A stretch of DNA of 64,000 nucleotides. Source: Tubiluchus corallicola. Taxonomy: Eukaryota > Priapulida > Priapulimorpha > Priapulimorphida > Tubiluchidae. Shown here piece by piece: positions 1-12,500 of the stretch. The notes beneath the pieces were generated by a model, which saw nothing but the letters and a program-made list of their open reading frames with translations, did not search any database and had not been told where the DNA came from. A program made the translations under genes and the position numbers. The stretch covers positions 1-64,000 of the forward strand of contig JAQGDQ010000071.1 in assembly GCA_030141605.1 (NCBI GenBank), written 5' to 3'. How positions within the stretch are numbered: the first letter of the stretch is position 1; every line of letters starts with the position of its first letter.

Positions 1-63
1 AAGCTGAATTCTAAGTGACTTCAACTAAACATTTATAATAAAATTATTTTCCCACCATTTCAG

Positions 64-123
64 AAACACCAATATGTCAATATGAAAAAAAATTAATTAT
101 TAATGATATAGAGTTGAAGAGTG
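64..123 (+). CDS. Possible short linker exon before CTLD1
   Basis: A good acceptor (ccaccatttcag) precedes an open phase-1 stretch that reads [10 protein letters not shown]... for 20 codons and ends at a gtaaag donor, again in phase 1. It would sit before CTLD1 just as the linker exon at 3683-3775 sits before CTLD2. The duplicate at 7493-7550 is frameshifted, so this exon may be dispensable or not real. Alternatively the whole open frame from 64 to 471 is a single exon, but its middle is AT-rich and hydrophobic in a way typical of intron sequence. Confidence 0.4.
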
Positions 124-2397
124 GTAAAGAGTTAAAATATTGGAAATCAATTTTTATTCTTGTCTATATGATTTTAACACTGTTTTTGACATTTCATGCT
201 GAATTTGTACTTCTTTCAAGAAATTTGACAAGGGATAGCATAATTTTTGAGATAACATGGTCATTAATCTTGTTTTTGTTCCCGGAAGTTGCGTGTCATG
301 CAGGTTTTGAGGCAGCCGGACATCAAATTAAAAGCTGTTATCTTCTTGGACTCGAAAGGATGAATGTTAATCAGGCGAAGACGTACTGTGAGTACATTGA
401 CAGTCAACTGTTGAGTTTAGAGACACAAGATGAATATACAGATGTGGTAACGTGGCTCAATAAGAAAAAAGGTATAAAGTTTTATTAAATTTTAAAATGA
501 ATTTTGTGCAATAAATTCGTGACTCATAAAAAAATTGCATGATTTTCCTTGCGTTCGTTAACGTTTGATGGTACCACCATCGCCGTACCTGGTCATTCAA
601 AATAGAGAGGGCAGTATAATACATACCCTTAGCCAGAACCCGCCACTCTTGCCTTATTGGCTATATCTCCCGAAAATGATCGCGTTAAAGCTATACCTTT
701 AAAACACACTAGGAAGGTTCCGTTCAACGAAAAGCTACCAAATATTGTTTAACAGCTTTGGAAATTGTTTTGAACATCAGAAACATGGTGTTTTGTGATT
801 GGATGCCACGTAATCATTTAAACATCACAGCAGAATGACTAAACACACATAACATTCCTAGTTAACACAATAATTTACTGACTTTAAACATGATCTTCTG
901 CAAGCCATGTTGTTGGCATTAAACAAGATCTTCTGCAAGCCATGTTGCTGGCATTAAATAAAACCTTCTGCAAGCCATGTTGTTGGCATTAAATGAATTT
1001 TTCTGTAAGCCATGTTGTTGGCATTAAACAAGATCATCTGCAAGCCATGTTGTTGGCATTAAACATGATCTTCTGTAAGACATGTTGTTGGCATTAAACA
1101 AGATCTTCTGCAAGCCGTGTTGTTGGCATTAAATAAAATCTTCTGCAAGCCATGTTGTTGGCTTTAAACAAGATCTTCTGCAAGCCATGTTGCTGGCATT
1201 AAATAAGGTCTGTTGCAAGCCATGTTGTTGGCATTAAATAAGATCTACTGCAAGCCATGTTGTTGGCATTAAATAAGATCTACTGCAAGCCATGTTGTTG
1301 GCATTAAGTAAGATCTACTGCAAGCCATGTTGTTGGTATTAAACAAGATCTTCTGCAAGCCGTGTTGTTGGCATTAAATAAAATCTTTTGTAAGCCATGT
1401 TGTTGGCATTAAACAAGATCTACTGCAAGCCATGTTGTTTGCACTAAGTAAGATCTACTGCAAGCCATGTTGTTGGCATTAAACAAGATGTTCTGCAAGC
1501 CATGTTGTTGGCATTAAATAAGATCTACTGCAAGCCATGTTGTTGGCATTAAGTAAGATCTACTGCAAGCCATGTTGCTGGCATTAAATAAAATCTTCTG
1601 CAAGCCATGTTGTTGACATTAAATAAATTTTTCTGTAAGCCATGTTGTTGGCATTAAACAAGATCTTCTGCAAGCCATGTTGTTGGCATTAAACATGATC
1701 TTCTGCAAGCCATGTTGTTGGCAACCTACCTACTAATAAGTAGCACTTATTCGTAATCGATAATCTATATCAAAAACTTTTAGTTGATATGGCATTGGGT
1801 ACATTCACTGTTTGGACAAGTGGTTACCTGTCTGATGGAGAATGGACGTGGACTTCAACAGGAAAAAAGGTCACATTCACTGAATGGCATGAAGATGAAC
1901 CGGATGGGAGTGGAAACGTTCTTGTGTTGCGCAGTAATTTCGGATTTGACATGGATGTTGATCAAGCCGACCCAGAGTTTCGTCCTGTATGCGAAAAAGG
2001 TATTTTAGCTTGTTAATATTATGAGTTAGGAACTTGTTCTTCAAGATTTGGCACTTTTTCAGTATGATGATGTAATGGTATTTAGTAGAATGCTGCATAG
2101 CTCTACAAGCTAAATGGCTTAATTCCATAATCCACAAAATAAATTTCGTACAATGCTGCATTGCTTTACATAGCTAAATGGTTTAGTTCCGTAATCATCT
2201 TTGAAATCTTATTAAGACCATTTCCGGAACAAGGTACAAATGTACACATTCTAATTTTATGCACGTCACGCAATTATATTTGTATTTGTTTATCACATTT
2301 TAATTCATCTAAACAAAAATAATTTATTCATATAATATTATGTAAGTTTAGTATTACTCATATAGTATTATTCAAGTAAATATATATAGTATGCAAA

Positions 2398-2473
<76 letters not shown>

Positions 2474-5400
2474 TCTGCATACTTATATATATATATATAT
2501 ATATATATACTTGAATAATACTATAAGAGTAATACTAGTATGTGGCAAATTATGCTTCGTCTTTACTTTCTGTTTAAATTGAAAAGTCATTTTTAGCTAC
2601 TTGAAGTGTTAATTTCAAGGATCCAATTGATACAAATGACTGGTCTTGAGTATATTCTGTCCTGTGAACTCTTCTTTGAAATGTATGTGCTCTACATTTC
2701 TAATAATTTCTTCCTTAGCCTTCATTAGTTCTTTCAAAGAAAGGGCAGTGTGCTTTGAAATAGCATTTATCTTCTTAAGTCTCTCAACAGCCATTTAAGA
2801 CGCAGGTGATAAGCTACACTTTTTAGCTGATGTAGATTTTAATAATGCTTGCACAACATGTCAATGTCGTTATCACCCTTTTCTACTGCATTAGATGTGT
2901 GAGCCACGATAGGAATTTTCTTTACTTCAGTATCATCTGAGAAATTTTTGCTTTTGATACTATCCTCGATCTTTGGCCATTTCTCTCGCTTACTCTTAAG
3001 AAATTCGGGCCGTTTATCCACCTGTTTTCCTTCACCAATTCCAATGCTGAAATTCCCCGTGTCGCTTCCTCTGCTGGATTATTTGCTCCTTGTAGACGGT
3101 GCTGCCATTTTTGTGGTGACATTAGCCCCGAAATGACAGCCAACGATGGGCTACCAAGGTTTTGTATCTTGTCACTTCATTGATGCCATTGTTGTGGTGA
3201 AGTTAGTTCCTGAATGACAGCCAAACGCTTGGCAAAAAAGGTTTTGTTTCTTGTCACTTCATTGATGCCATTGTTGTGGTGAAGTTAGTTCCTGAATGAC
3301 AGCCATACGATTGGCAACAAAGGTTTTGTTTCTTGTCACTTCATTGATGCCATTATTGTGGTGAAGTTAGTTCCTGAATGACAGCCATACGATTGGCAAC
3401 AAAGGTTTTGTATCTTGTCACTTCATTGATGCCATTGTTGTGGTGAAGTTAGTTCCTGAATGACAGCCATACGATTGGCAACAAAGGTTTTGTATCTTGT
3501 CACTTCATTGATGCCATTGTTGTGGTGAAGTTAGTTCCTGAATGACAGCCATACGATTGGCAACAAAGGTTTTGTATCGTGTCACTTCATTGTTTAAATA
3601 GCCTAATACTATTAAGTGTTTAGATAAGCCGAGTTTTTTCCAAGTTTTTTTAGTGTTTTCATTTCATTCGTTTCTATTGCAGATTTTAAATATGATGAAA
3701 AAGCTCACATTACTGGAGGAGAAGGAGAGTCATTTTCAGATCCTGTCACTGTCAGTGCTTACATCAGTCCTGAAGGCAAGGGCTTAAACTTTTATACCAT
3801 TCTAATCGTTGTATATGAAAAATGTATCAGACTTTGAAGTTTGACTTCCAGCAACGATCCAGTGGCTCTTTTGATTGACTTTTAAAACGGATTTTGAATA
3901 ATCAACTGTTCTGGTTCGTTTTCTGTACTTGTGTGTTAAAAAAGAATTACTTAGTGTTGAGTAAAATTTAATTCTAAGATGTAGTACGAGACCAGTAGTA
4001 GTTTCTGTGTTGCAATTGAAGCAAAATAGCATTTTGAATACAAATAAATTCAAATTTCATTAAATACAATTAAAAGGAAAAGTTATAGTTGCTTGAAAGT
4101 CGGGTTTATTTTAATGATCATAAAAGAATTTTTTAGAACTTCTGGGAACTCAGCATAGCATTTTGAGTAATTAGTAAAACATTTCACACCTGGGGACGAC
4201 CAATTTCAACAAATAATGACGTCGTGGCCAGCAAAAAGTTAGCTCAATACAAAGGCAAAATGCTAACATTTTTACAAAAAATAATTTTGCAATTTTCTCA
4301 AAATAGTAGGTAAAAGAATGTTATTTTATGTTCTTTTACCTAAAATTTTGATATAATTGCAGAATTAGACACTGAAGAGCTCTGGTCTTATATCTTTCTA
4401 TTTAGTTACTGTATGACTGCATATACCTGTACACTGTGCAATAAATGCTGAAGCTTTACCATCATGGTCTTAGTATTATTTAAAGCATTATTGCTTTAAT
4501 ATGTAGGCTTGCATTGTATAGAAATATAAAGAAATTTAAAAAAGAATTAGCTTTGCAAGAACGAAATATTCGATCATTTTTTATGCTGCCCAGCAGCTTG
4601 GTCACAGTTTCTCCAATGTGTAAAAATAGCACGGTCGCTTTCATCTTTTAAGTTTCAACAAGCCTCTTCACAAGTCTAGCGATTGATGATGATCGTGAAA
4701 AGGTCAACGGTTAAGTGTGCCAGCTACGCATTTGTGTTCGCTTGACAACGCAGCCCATGCTATTGTAAAAGTAACAATTTTAACAGCTAATTATAACCTT
4801 ACCTAGTTCATTTTTTCTTATTCCCAAGCAAGATGTGCTAGTAAATCACTCTATGAACAGACTAATGCAGAATTAAGTAAAATCCACGTCAAACAACCGA
4901 AGTTACTGAACTGATGCGACACACGGCTTTGCTTTACACACGTCACATGATGGTTGCAACTAACACGTGTTGCGCTGGTGCAATTAACGTCTGACCTTCA
5001 ACAACTGCGCCAGCACACAACGAAACTCTGGAAAGGCTTATTAAAGGCTTTCACGTGCTTTAAGTAATGCATAATCTGCAAACTTTACTTTACTGATCAA
5101 TTTACTAGGATTATTTTGATTTCAATTTAAAACCTAATAAGTCATGCTAATAAATTATATTATTATTATTATTATTATTATTAATATTAATATTAATATT
5201 AGTATTATTATTATTATTATTGTTGTTATTAATAATATTATTATTGCTATTGCTATTGTTATTGTTATTATTATTATTATTATTATTATCATTATTATTA
5301 TGAACAATCAGAGCCTTGATGAAAGTTTTGAAAACCTGATCCGATTCTTACAGTCTGTGTTGTTTTGCATGAGTGTCAGAACTTTGGTTCTATAATTAAC

Positions 5401-8400
5401 GTCCATTAAGGTTTTATAATAAAGTTTAAAATAATTAGTCAGCTTCGGTTTTATGAGCTAATCACATTTTTCTTTTTTCTGCAGAAGTTGTGTGTCCACC
5501 AGGGTTTAAATCACTGAAGCTACGGCAGGGCATGCACTGCTATCACTTCGGAAGTGGTCCTAATAACAGAGATGAATCATTTGATTACTGCGCTAATCTT
5601 AACAGTCAGTTACTGAGTACTGAAACAGGAGAAGAATATGAGGCTGTGGTTGCATGGCTCAAAGATGAACACGGTATAAAAAATTGTTATCTAGACTTTT
5701 CGACTTGCAGGTATTTACTAACAAATTTTGGTAGTATGTAAATAGGTAACTTTATCTTAATAGGTAGGTTAATAGTAATATGTAGTATGTAACTTTTATA
5801 CAAGCATGTTCACTGACTGGGGACCCTTTCCTTTTAAAAAAATTCATTCGTTGGTAAAAGGAAAATTTCCGTCAATTGAAGACTGAATGAATCGGACTTT
5901 GTTTAAAGGAAAACAGGATGATTTTTCACGTCCTACCTTAGTTTGAAGCATGATACAAATTAAATTAAACACCTATAATAATGCCAAATCTTTTTTGATA
6001 ATTAATTAACAAATTAAAAACTTAATTATAAGTTAATGCCAGCGAGTCCAACTATTGACATCACAAACTAATATGATTTTCAACAGCGCAAGCATTCCAT
6101 TAGCGTGTTGCATGTGTTTGCGAAAGCAAAAATTTCAGTACAGTATTACTGTATGAAATACAATGTGATGCACAAAACTTCAGTTTTAAAATTTTAATTT
6201 CAATGTTAAGTTTAAAATGTAATATTCAAGTTCACTGCTGTGCGCCTGCATGAGCTCTCGAACGTGTGCACTACATCACAAGTGAACACCTATGCACTGA
6301 GAGGTGCTGTACTCATTTTTCGTTTTCTTTTTTGGGGGGCAACGTGGTTCTGAGATGCAGGCGCTAGTACCCATCTAACTAGTGAATAGTAAAATGCATA
6401 AAATCAGGAGTAAGAAATATTCCATGTGGGTGTGGGCGAGTTGGAGTGTCACTCCATCTGAGGAGGCCCTGTCGTGTTGACAAAACGTATAACAGTAGAA
6501 TATACTTTAAACGTTTATTGATATAGAAGTTTCCACAGAAATATAGGCAAAAAGATGTCTGCATATAACGTCTTGCAAAAGTCAACTAGTAGTATAGACT
6601 TTAGCAAAGGTAGCATTTTTAGAATAGGTAACAGATAGATAGAAGCCATACTACTACAGTAATAGCGGTTTTACATGTTATTAATCTAATTGCAAATTAA
6701 ATGTATTTTTTATGATTTTCGGTCGTTCACAACGACCTGCCCATAATTTCATTACCTTAGCTGCCCCAAATGATCATAATATCAGCCAAAATGACAGAAG
6801 AAGTAAGAAAATGGTTTTGTTAACTAAAACTGGTGATCAGTAGTTATTAATAACTTCAGCTGACATGCCGTATGGAGGAGTTTGGACAACCGGTTATCGT
6901 AATGAAGGAGATCATTTAACGTATTACTGGAAGTCGACAGGGAAAGAGTTAGAGTTCAGTGCTTGGGCCCCGGATCAGCCATGGGGAAACGGATATTTCA
7001 TATGGTTGCCGGAAGCCCTTGAATTTAAAATGGATGATATCGTTTCTGGTGAAGACCATCATCCTGTGTGTGAAAAAGGTAATTATCCCCATAATTTCAG
7101 GATCTTACATACAGGCTTTACACTGATCCTATTTCAGCCTCTCGTTTTGCATTGTGTAGAGAAAATCCGAATCAAAATGAACTGCTTTCTAGTTTCTAGC
7201 GCGAAAAATATGTACAGTGCACATTTTCTTCATAATTTGATGCTGGAATATAAAACACCAATATATTTTGTGCTTGTTTTTACAAAAAACAAAAAATTGA
7301 CATTTGACCAAATTTTTGGTAAATTCTAACTTGAATGGAGAATAACGTAGTTTCAACTATGCCAACTTGTGGACAGTGTTGGTTTGCAAGCACACATATA
7401 ATCATTATGTACTGGTCTTTTAACATTGTAAGCTGAATTCCAAGTGACTTCAACTAAACATTTATAATAAAATTATTTTCCCACCATTTCAGAAACACCA
7501 ATATGTCAATATGAAAAAAAAAATTATTAATGATATAGAGTTGAAGAGTGGTAAAGAGTTAAAATATTGGAAATCAATTTTTATTCTTGTCTATATGATT
7601 TTAACACTGTTTTTGACATTTCATGCTGAATTTGCACTTCTTTCAAGAAATTTGACAAGGGATAGCATAATTTTTGAGATAACATGGTCATTAATCTTGT
7701 TTTTGTTCCCGGAAGTTGCATGTCATGTGGGTTTTGAGTCAGCCGGACATCAAATTAAAAGCTGTTATCTTCTTGGACTCGAAAGGATGAATGTTAATCA
7801 GGCGAAGACGTACTGTGAGTACATTGACAGTCAACTGTTGAGTTTAGAGACACAAGATGAATATACAGATGTGGTAACGTGGCTCAATAAGAAAAAAGGT
7901 ATAAAGTTTTATTAAATTTTAAAATGAATTTTGCGCAATAAATTCGTGACTCATAAAAAAATTGCATGATTTTCCTTGCGTTCGTTAACGTTTGATGGTA
8001 CCACCATCGCCGTACCTGGTCATTCAAAATAGAGAGGGCAGTATAATACATACCCTTAGCCAGAACCCGCCATTCTTTCCTTATTGGCTATATCTCCCGA
8101 AAATTATCGCGTTAAAGCTATACCATTAAAACACATTAGAAAGGTTCCGTTCAACGAAAAGCTGCCAAATATTGTTTAACAGCTTTGGAAATTGTTTTGA
8201 ACACCAGAAACGTGGTGTTTTGTGATTGCATGTGTCACGTTATCATTTAAATATCACACCAGAATGACAAGACACACATAACATTCCTAGTTAAGGCAAT
8301 AGTTTACGGACTTTCAACAAGATCTTCTACAAGCCATATTGCTGGCATTAAACATTCTGCAAGCCATGTTGCTGGCATTAAAAAAGATCTTCTGCAAGCC

Positions 8401-9500
8401 ATGTTGTTGGCATTAAACAAGATCTTCTGCATGCCAAGTTGCTGGCATTAAACAAGATCTTCTGCAAGCCATGTTGTTGGCATTAAATAAGATCTTCTGC
8501 AAGCCACGTTGTTGGCATTAAACAAGATCTACTACAAGCCATGTTGCTGGCATTAAATAAGATCTGCTGCAAGCCGTGCTGTTGGCATTAAATAAAATCT
8601 TTTGTAAGCCATGTTGTTGACATTAAACAAGATCTTCTGCAAGCCATGTTGTTGGCATTAAATAAGATCTTCTGCAAGCCATGTTGTTGGCATTAAATAA
8701 GATCTACTGCAAGCCATGTTGTTGGCATTAAATAAAATCTTTTGTAAGCCATGTTGTTGACATTAAACAAGATCTTCTGCAAGCCATGTTGCTGGCATTA
8801 AACAAGATCTTCTGCAAGCCATGTTGTTGGCATTAAATAAGATCTTGTGTAAGCCATGTTGTTGGCAATCCACCTACTAATAAGTAGCACTTAATCGTAA
8901 TCGATAATCTATATCAAAAACTTTTAGTTGATATGGCATTGGGTACATTCACTGTTTGGACAAGTGGTTACCTGTCTGATGGAGAATGGACGTGGACTTC
9001 AACAGGAAAAAAGGTCACATTCCCTGAATGGCATGATGGTGAACCGAGTGGGAATGGCGACGTTCTTGTGTTGTACGGTGATTTTGGATTTGACATGGAT
9101 GATAATGAAGCCAGTGCAGAGTTTCGTCCTGTATGCGAAAAAGGTATTTTAGCTTGTTAATATTATGAGTTGGGAACTTGTTCTTCAAGATGTGGCACCT
9201 TTTCAGTATGTTTGATGATGTAATGGTATTTAGTAGAATGCTGCATAGCTCTACATAGCTAAATGGTTTAGGTCCGTAATCCATGAAATAACTAATCATC
9301 TTTGAAATCTTATTAAGACCATTTCAAGAACAAGGTACGCATGTACACTTTCTAATTTTATGCACGACACGCAATTATATTTGTATTTATTTATCACGTT
9401 TTAATTCATCTAAACAAAAATAATTTATTCATATAATATTATGTAAGTTTAGTATTACTCATATAGTATTATACAAGTAGTAATATATACAGTATGCAAA

Positions 9501-9543
<43 letters not shown>

Positions 9544-12500
9544 ATACATTTGCATACTATATATATCTACTTGAACATATATATATCTATATACATACAT
9601 ATGTATATTTGCACACTATATATATCTACTTGAATAATACTATATGAGTAATACTAGCATGTGACAAATTATGCTTCGTCTTTACTTTCTGTGTAAATTG
9701 GAAAGTCATTTTTTTAGCTACTTGTACAGACTCATTGTGTTCACCACTTTGGTTGCCACTCACGGTCCATCCCTGTATACGTAATTGACGTCAAACATAT
9801 TGGTCTATCGCTGCGCCTCCGCGGTAACGTAGGAACGCTCAGCAGCATTCGCGGCAACAGCTCACGCAGGACAACAACTGTCTAAGCTAAACTAAACTAA
9901 ACTAAACAACATGACAGTCACAACTAATGTCTAATCAGCAGATAAACTGATTGCTCTTTTTCATAAACACGAATTTGTAGAGCAGCAGCTATTTTTACAC
10001 GAAATTAACACTTCAAGTAGCCAAAAAATTTAAACAGAAAGTAGAGACGAAGTTTCAAAGCACTACAAAATACAGAGACATAAGTATAATAAAGAAACTA
10101 AGCCAGTTAGCCTTGCTTTACAGTAAATTAGCAACAAAAATATTAAGTCTTTCTTGCCTTTAAACATACGAACATCACGGCTGCCATGTATTTTTTCTAT
10201 ATTAACTGATCATGTGCTCGTCTGCAAGATTTAATCAGTTTTTGTATTTTTCCGTATGTCAGGCTACGGAAATGGAATAAATTTGACTGTTCCATTCCAT
10301 AGTCGACTCTTATATTGAATTCCCAAGTCACATAAGTCCTAGTGGTGTCTTCTAACCTTGAATATAAGGAGAAAAATAGCGTAAAATTAGCTAATATTAC
10401 ATTGATATATAATATAAGTTTTGATCACATTTGATTAATTTTGACTGAGAAGATCTCACTGAGGTTTATAAAAACTGGACAGAAAAGAAAACATTTTGTT
10501 TTGTCCTCATTTAAAGTTAATCAAATAGTTGTTTTTATCTAACTTGCAAACCCATAAACAAAACTAAACTGCATATTTTCTTGATTGCAAAATAGTTCAA
10601 TCAGCAACTCATAGACGTAAGCGTTGTGCATTTCTTCCTATAAACGAAACTAGACTATATATTTCCACTAATTCATTTGCAATTTCAGGGGTGTGTGACA
10701 TAACTTGCACGCTGATTGGGCAGTAAACGAAAATGATTGACATTATGTTAGACTTCATTTTCATTGCATTTTCATCATTATCACCTCATCGGTTTTATTT
10801 TTAATTTTTTTTAATATTTTTTAGTGTTTTTTATCTTTTACTTACATTACTTACTTACACCCTAATTTTACCCTCATGTCATCTCTATTCATTGTGCATC
10901 TCTTTTAACCTCCCCCCAACACTTAACAACACGCGCTGTATTGCAGTTGGGCTTTTAAAGTTCCAGCTTTTAGCTCAGCTGCAAACAGTTACATCATTTG
11001 TTCACTAATTAATTGCTCACATGACAAGTAATTGTAGTAAATTTTGTTTTCAGTTTGTATAGTTGTACGTAGTATATCTGATTATGAACAGGGCCCATTT
11101 CAGCCTAAGCAAGGGCCAGGGAAATGGGGCGTGTGAGGCCCCCTCGGGGGGGGGTGTTGGCGCCCAGAAAATTTTTAACTGCTAGAACGCCGGAGAAGCA
11201 TTTTCGAGGGGAAAATATGGAGTTATACAGTTGTTAAAGGGATGAACAATTGAAAGAAAAACTGCTTTATTCTCAAGACCAGTCCTTAATACTTGTCAAA
11301 TAGTCAAATCACCTCGGCGCGAGGCCCACTGGAGGGTGAGGCCCCGGGGAAGTATCCCCACTTCCCTCCCTGATCATGGCCCTGATCATGTAATTGTAAT
11401 GGTGTTTTGGTCTAATGAACAAAAGGACTGTATGGTCGTATTTCACCTTCTTTTGCTGTACATTGATGCAGTACTATTACTGTCCATGTGTGCAAAATAA
11501 AATGATTCTCATTCTTATTTACGTGAAACAAACCTGCTGTAATATAATGTTATAATGTTATCAGGGTCGGCAAAAGGGCAAGGTGACCTTGGCGATTGCC
11601 TAGCGCCTCTCATGTTAAAGGCCTCGTGCTTTGACCTTGAAAAGAAAAAATTGTTTGTCTCCTACCTGCTTACGGCGCGGGAGATTGGGAGCGATTTCGC
11701 CTCAAGGAAAGCCCGACAAGTTAACTTACCAAGATGGAGTAGGATACTTCAGTATATTTGTGTGTTTTTGAAATTCAGTGTATGTAGTTTAGTAGGCTCT
11801 AAATAACCGTAATAGAAATTCTAAATGTGAATGAACAATGTTCTTTTCATTTTAGCTGAGAAATACACTTTAATTGCCTTAAAATCCATAGAATTTCACC
11901 TTAGTTTTCAAAAAAAATTTGGAAACCCCTAACTTGGTCCCCCTAACCCCTCGCTAGTTTCTGTGCCCTGGACCCTGTGGGTACTTTGCCACCAAGCCTC
12001 CACGCCAGGGCCTCGCATTTGCTCTCTTATTGACCCTGATTGTTATTATAGATCTATAAAATTATCATAATGCTAAATTATCGTTAAGCATTTCTTTTAT
12101 CAGCCATAAAATATAGATGTCCACCACCGTATGAAAATTTTGATGGACAAGCTACACGGTGTATAAAATTTGGCTCAGAATCTGGGAAGCGTGATGCAGG
12201 TTGGGCATTGTGTTCTTACATTGAGTGTGAAGACGGATCAATTTCTAAACAATGTGGACTTAACAATGCGGACACGTTTGTGCTTTCTGATTCCACGGAG
12301 CTAGAAGCTCTTTCATCATTTGTGCTGGATCATACTGAAGAACCGTAAGTTTTTAAACGCTTGAGTAGTTAACGCAGCAGTTTGTATTGCATGGGGGAAA
12401 ATTTTGTCAGTGAAAATCATTAAAGGAAGACAGGATGATTTTTCATATACTACCCCAGTTTCATGTCCGATAAAAAGTAAACTTTTTAACACAATTAATA

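Larger units (their letters stand above)
1..2601 (+). repeat. Tandem segmental duplication, copy 1
   Basis: Bases 1 to about 2601 match 7430 to about 9724 over their whole length: linker-like exon, lectin half-exon, intron with a 35-bp minisatellite, second lectin half-exon, a TA-rich tract and the segment ending in the bases agctacttg. The roughly 300-base length difference is close to the difference in minisatellite copy number. The left edge may lie outside the window. Confidence 0.9.
7430..9724 (+). repeat. Tandem segmental duplication, copy 2
   Basis: This is the second copy of the 1-2601 segment; both begin with aagctgaatt and end with agctacttg. Introns and first half-exons are almost identical, so the duplication is recent or kept uniform by gene conversion. 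Confidence 0.9.

Noticed and set aside
5144-5395. Isoleucine-rich 83-codon frame
   Set aside because: ATT microsatellite by-product.
7511-7915. Long open frame with hydrophobic segments (and its twin 114-488), suggesting a signal-anchored lectin
   Set aside because: The hydrophobic part is AT-rich sequence before a good acceptor; the lectin exon start aligned with CTLD2 explains the coding part. It remains a minor alternative.
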